Origin: Astropecten irregularis | Taxonomy: Eukaryota; Echinodermata; Asteroidea; Paxillosida; Astropectinidae | Length of the DNA stretch: 64,000 nucleotides | Direction of reading: 5' to 3' | NCBI GenBank assembly: GCA_963971285.1 | Contig: OZ020248.1 | Coordinates: 5,208,001-5,272,000, forward strand | Shown here: positions 58,801-64,000 of the stretch, one piece after another | Layout of the letters: each line of letters opens with the position of its first letter | How positions within the stretch are numbered: position 1 is the stretch's first letter | Notes under the pieces: model-generated | What the model was told of the DNA's origin: nothing | What the model saw: the letters and a program-made list of their open reading frames with translations, nothing else | Databases searched by the model: none | Position numbers and translations under genes: made by a program

Positions 58801-61800
58801 AAATATTATCTACAATTCCTAAATTTGGTTACAATTTTTTTTTCAAATTTAGATTCGTTTTAAAGCAGATAGGAAGTTATTACGTTTGGCAGACAGACGT
58901 GCAAATAACCGGTGACATGACATTGGTTTTTATAAGGCCATCATGAGCTGCATGTAAACTATGATCACTGAAACCCACAAAGAGTGTACGTGCGGTGCTC
59001 GTGCACGTCGGTGGGGGCAAACCTAATTAAAATATTAACTACAATTCCTAAATTTGGTTACAATTTTTTTTTCAAATTTAGATTCGTTTTAAAGCAGATA
59101 GGAAGTTATTACGTTTGGCAGACAGACGTGCAAATTGGTTTTTATAAGGCCATTATGAGCTGCATGTAAACTATGATCACTGAAACCCACAAAGAGTGTA
59201 CGTGCGGTGCTCGTGCACGTCGGTGGGGGCAAACCTAATTAAAATATTATCTACAATTCCTAAATTTGGTTACAATTTTTTTTTCAAATTTAGATTCGTT
59301 TTAAAGCAGATAGGAAGTTATTACGTTTGGCAGACAGACGTGCAAATAACCGGTGACATGACATGGGTTTTATAAGGCCATCATGAGCTGCATGTAAACT
59401 ATGATCACTGAAACCCACAAAAGTTCAACTATTTTTGTTCATGTAACTTTGATTTTCGTAAAGTGAACCTTTGGCCAAATTGAGATTGGTATATAGGTCA
59501 CACGTCTTGTCCCCGGACAAAAATTGTCGGCCAAAGTGATGGAATTTATCCTTATGCTGTGGTTACCTAAAAAGTACAATACACACTGGCATAAGAACAG
59601 CTTAAAACGACGTCAAATTCATTAGCCAATCAGAGTAGGGAAAATAAAAAAACATTTTTACCACACGCTATATGGCCAATCACGTTTATTTCAATGTCCA
59701 GGCTCTTCCAAGGCCAGCAGGGTTGTAAGGTTTCTGGATTCCTTATCGATATTGGATTCGATTCAGCCGGCTAATCCAAGCTATCTCGGTGGCCTAGCGG
59801 TATGGCCTCTGCACTTGTAAGCACGGTGTCATGGGTTCGAATCTCTGCTGGGCAGGCATGTGTTTTTTTTTCACGTCCACTCACAAGCACTGAGTGTACG
59901 TGCGGTGCTCGTGCACGTCGGTGGGGGCAAACCTAATTAAAATATTATCTACAATTCCTAAATTTGGTTACAATTTTTTTTTCAAATTTAGATTCGTTTT
60001 AAAGCAGATAGGAAGTTATTACGTTTGGCAGACAGACGTGCAAATAACCGGTGACATGACATTGGTTTTTATAAGGCCATCATGAGCTGCATGTAAACTA
60101 TGATCACTGAAACCCACAAAGAGTGTACGTGCGGTGCTCGTGCACGTCGGTGGGGGCAAACCTAATTAAAATATTAACTACAATTCCTAAATTTGGTTAC
60201 AATTTTTTTTTCAAATTTAGATTCGTTTTAAAGCAGATAGGAAGTTATTACGTTTGGCAGACAGACGTGCAAATTGGTTTTTATAAGGCCATTATGAGCT
60301 GCATGTAAACTATGATCACTGAAACCCACAAAGAGTGTACGTGCGGTGCTCGTGCACGTCGGTGGGGGCAAACCTAATTAAAATATTATCTACAATTCCT
60401 AAATTTGGTTACAATTTTTTTTTCAAATTTAGATTCGTTTTAAAGCAGATAGGAAGTTATTACGTTTGGCAGACAGACGTGCAAATAACCGGTGACATGA
60501 CATGGGTTTTATAAGGCCATCATGAGCTGCATGTAAACTATGATCACTGAAACCCACAAAAGTTCAACTATTTTTGTTCATGTAACTTTGATTTTCGTAA
60601 AGTGAACCTTTGGCCAAATTGAGATTGGTATATAGGTCACACGTCTTGTCCCCGGACAAAAATTGTCGGCCAAAGTGATGGAATTTATCCTTATGCTGTG
60701 GTTACCTAAAAAGTACAATACACACTGGCATAAGAACAGCTTAAAACGACGTCAAATTCATTAGCCAATCAGAGTAGGGAAAATAAAAAAACATTTTTAC
60801 CACACGCTATATGGCCAATCACGTTTATTTCAATGTCCAGGCTCTTCCAAGGCCAGCAGGGTTGTAAGGTTTCTGGATTCCTTATCGATATTGGATTCGA
60901 TTCAGCCGGCTAATCCAAGCTATCTCGGTGGCCTAGCGGTATGGCCTCTGCACTTGTAAGCACGGTGTCATGGGTTCGAATCTCTGCTGGGCAGGCATGT
61001 GTTTTTTTTTCACGTCCACTCACAAGCACTGAGTGTACGTGCGGTGCTCGTGCACGTCGGTGGGGGCAAACCTAATTAAAATATTATCTACAATTCCTAA
61101 ATTTGGTTACAATTTTTTTTTCAAATTTAGATTCGTTTTAAAGCAGATAGGAAGTTATTACGTTTGGCAGACAGACGTGCAAATAACCGGTGACATGACA
61201 TTGGTTTTTATAAGGCCATCATGAGCTGCATGTAAACTATGATCACTGAAACCCACAAAAGTTCAACTATTTCTGTTCATGTAACTTTGATTTTCGTAAA
61301 GTGAACCTTTGGCCAAATTGAGATTGGTATATAGGTCACACGTCTTGACCCCGGACAAAAATTGTCGGCCAAAGTGATGGAATTTATCCTTATGCTGTGG
61401 TTACCTAAAAAGTACAATACACACTGGCATAAGAACAGCTTAAAACGACGTCACATTCATTAGCCAATCAGAGTAGGGAAAGTAAAAAAACATTTTTACC
61501 ACACGCTATATGGCCAATCACGTTTATTTCAATGTCCATGCTCTTCCAAGGCCAGCAGGGTTGTAAGGTTTCTGGATTCCGTTGCGATATTGGATTCGAT
61601 TCAGCCGGCTAATCCAAGCTATCTCGGTGGCCTAGCGGTATGTCCTCTGCACTAGTAAAGTAAGCACGGTGTCATGGGTTCGAATCCCAGCTTGGCCGGC
61701 ATGTGTTTTGTGTTTTTTTTTCACGTGCACTCACATGCACTGAGTGTGCGGTGCTCGTGCACGTCGGTGGGGGCAAACCTAATTAAAATATTATCTACAA

Positions 61801-64000
61801 TTCCTAAATTTGGTTACAATTTTTTTTTCAAATTTAGATTCGTTTTAAAGCAGATAGGAAGTTATTACGTTTGGCAGACAGACGTGCAAATAACCGGTGA
61901 CATGACATGGGTTTTATAAGGCCATCATGAGCTGCATGTAAACTATGATCACTGAAACCCACAAAAGTTCAACTATTTTTGTTCATGTAACTTTGATTTT
62001 CCTAAAGTGAACCTTTGGCCAAATTGAGATTGGTATATAGGTCACACGTCTTGACCCCGGACAAAAATTGTCGGCCAAAGTGATGGAATTTATCCTTATG
62101 CTGTGGTTACCTAAAAAGTACAATACACACTGGCATAAGAACAGCTTAAAACGACGTCACATTCATTAGCCAATCAGAGTAGGGAAAGTAAAAAAACATT
62201 TTTACCACACGCTATATGGCCAATCACGTTTATTTCAATGTCCAGGCTCTTCCAAGGCCAGCAGGGTTGTAAAGTTTCTGGATTCCTTAGCGATATTGGA
62301 TTCGATTCAGCCAGCTAATCCCAGCTATCTCGGTGGCCTAGCGGTATGGCATCTGCACTAGTAAGCACGAGGTCATGGGTTCGAATCCCAGCTTGGCCGG
62401 CATGTGTTTTGTGTTTTTTTTTCACGTGCACTCACATGCACTGAGTGTGCGGTGCTCGTGCACGTCGGTGGGAGCAAACCTAATTAAAATATTATCTACA
62501 ATTCCTAAATTTGGTTACAATTTTTTTTTCAAATTTAGATTCGTTTTAAAGCCCATAGGAAGTTATTACGTTTGGCAGACAGACGTGCAAATAACCGGTG
62601 ACATGACATGGGTTTTTATAAGGCCATCATGAGCTGCATGTAAACTATGATCACTGAAACCCACAAAGAGTGTACGTGCGGTGCTCGTGCACGTCGGTGG
62701 GGGCAAACCTAATTAAAATATTAACTACAATTCCTAAATTTGGTTACAATTTTTTTTTCAAATTTAGATTCGTTTTAAAGCAGATAGGAAGTTATTACGT
62801 TTGGCAGACAGACGTGCAAATTGGTTTTTATAAGGCCATTATGAGCTGCATGTAAACTATGATCACTGAAACCCACAAAGAGTGTACGTGCGGTGCTCGT
62901 GCACGTCGGTGGGGGCAAACCTAATTAAAATATTATCTACAATTCCTAAATTTGGTTACAATTTTTTTTTCAAATTTAGATTCGTTTTAAAGCAGATAGG
63001 AAGTTATTACGTTTGGCAGACAGACGTGCAAATAACCGGTGACATGACATTGGTTTTTATAAGGCCATCATGAGCTGCATGTAAACTATGATCACTGAAA
63101 CCCACAAAAGTTCAACTATTTCTGTTCATGTAACTTTGATTTTCGTAAAGTGAACCTTTGGCCAAATTGAGATTGGTATATAGGTCACACGTCTTGACCC
63201 CGGACAAAAATTGTCGGCCAAAGTGATGGAATTTATCCTTATGCTGTGGTTACCTAAAAAGTACAATACACACTGGCATAAGAACAGCTTAAAACGACGT
63301 CACATTCATTAGCCAATCAGAGTAGGGAAAGTAAAAAAACATTTTTACCACACGCTATATGGCCAATCACGTTTATTTCAATGTCCATGCTCTTCCAAGG
63401 CCAGCAGGGTTGTAAGGTTTCTGGATTCCGTTGCGATATTGGATTCGATTCAGCCGGCTAATCCAAGCTATCTCGGTGGCCTAGCGGTATGTCCTCTGCA
63501 CTAGTAAAGTAAGCACGGTGTCATGGGTTCGAATCCCAGCTTGGCCGGCATGTGTTTTGTGTTTTTTTTTCACGTGCACTCACATGCACTGAGTGTGCGG
63601 TGCTCGTGCACGTCGGTGGGGGCAAACCTAATTAAAATATTATCTACAATTCCTAAATTTGGTTACAATTTTTTTTTCAAATTTAGATTCGTTTTAAAGC
63701 AGATAGGAAGTTATTACGTTTGGCAGACAGACGTGCAAATAACCGGTGACATGACATGGGTTTTATAAGGCCATCATGAGCTGCATGTAAACTATGATCA
63801 CTGAAACCCACAAAGAGTGTACGTGCGGTGCTCGTGCACGTCGGTGGGGGCAAACCTAATTAAAATATTAACTACAATTCCTAAATTTGGTTACAATTTT
63901 TTTTTCAAATTTAGATTCGTTTTAAAGCAGATAGGAAGTTATTACGTTTGGCAGACAGACGTGCAAATTGGTTTTTATAAGGCCATTATGAGCTGCATGT
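52870..64000. repeat. Long tandem array, 702-bp unit with higher-order structure
   Basis: The array runs past the window end. The basic unit is about 702 bp. The marker TAGCGGTATG, inside a tRNA-like head, occurs 13 times at 52881, 53549, 54251, 54953, 56112, 56811, 57513, 58656, 59795, 60934, 61633, 62339 and 63482. Spacings are 668, 702, 702, 1159, 699, 702, 1143, 1139, 1139, 699, 706 and 1143. Longer intervals contain extra partial copies of 229 bp or 212 bp (a 17-bp deletion form), first seen at 55281 and 55510. The first unit is diverged; the others are nearly identical. Each long unit also has CCAATCAGAG and CCAATCACG motifs and two T runs of 8-9 bases. Open frames of 61-85 codons recur with the unit but have no protein-like features. 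Confidence 0.95.
53531..53625 (+). repeat. Representative tRNA-like head of the tandem unit
   Basis: TGGCCTAGCGG matches a Pol III A box and GGTTCGAATCC matches a B box. The D-arm and T-arm can pair, but the anticodon region gives an 8-base loop and the acceptor arms do not pair, so it is a tRNA-derived relic rather than a functional tRNA. A T run about 30 bp after the B box could end a short Pol III transcript. All 13 long units carry this head. Confidence 0.7.

Noticed and set aside
53585..63768. Recurring open frames of 61-85 codons (beginning MGSNPSLAG or MYVRCSC)
   Set aside because: They repeat with the tandem unit, overlap the tRNA-like head and T runs, often lack a true ATG, and show no conserved-protein features.

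Overview
This window is eukaryotic, AT-rich and repeat-dense. It carries a tandem cluster of secreted ependymin-related protein (EPDR) genes, next to a C2H2 zinc-finger gene. Spliced genes with GT-AG introns, tRNA-derived SINEs, LINE remnants and many non-autonomous DNA transposons point to an invertebrate animal. A multi-gene EPDR cluster with this exon layout fits a deuterostome, most probably an echinoderm such as a sea star or sea cucumber; that placement is inference from family knowledge.

Layout: (1) 83-1930, minus strand: a zinc-finger ORF with 19 C2H2 fingers plus a truncated twentieth. (2) 1.9-11.6 kb: no gene seen; MITEs, foldback elements, a SINE and a GACTCGAGTC minisatellite. (3) 11.6-16.3 kb: EPDR gene A (+). 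(4) 19.9-23.4 kb: EPDR gene B (+). (5) 28.7-33.6 kb: EPDR gene C (+). (6) 35.1-36.3 kb: a 5'-truncated LINE reverse-transcriptase remnant (-). (7) 38.1-43.7 kb: EPDR gene D (+), a recent duplicate of C. (8) 46.6-52.4 kb: EPDR gene E (-), divergent and convergent with D. (9) 52.87 kb to the end: a long tandem array with a 702-bp basic unit, each long unit headed by a tRNA-like A-box/B-box sequence, organised in higher-order repeats.

All five EPDR genes could be assembled by eye into six coding exons with the same intron phases (1, 0, 1, 1, 0). Exon 1 holds a signal peptide and a Cys-Cys pair; exon 3 two cysteines, the second in C-[VLI]-P; exon 4 one cysteine; exon 5 a C-terminal cysteine. They are predicted to encode secreted proteins of 224-259 residues. 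No operon-like logic applies; the shared theme is local duplication and divergence of secreted ligand- or lipid-binding proteins.

The repeats are informative. Because C and D are duplicates, the introns of one serve as empty sites for insertions in the other. Intron 5 shows directly that the commonest MITE family duplicates TTAA on insertion. Other insertions show an 8-bp duplication (hAT-like), a TAA duplication (Harbinger-like), or no clear duplication (the GGGGCCAATTTCAT family). Coordinates of degraded repeats are approximate, and splice sites are read by eye without transcript support.
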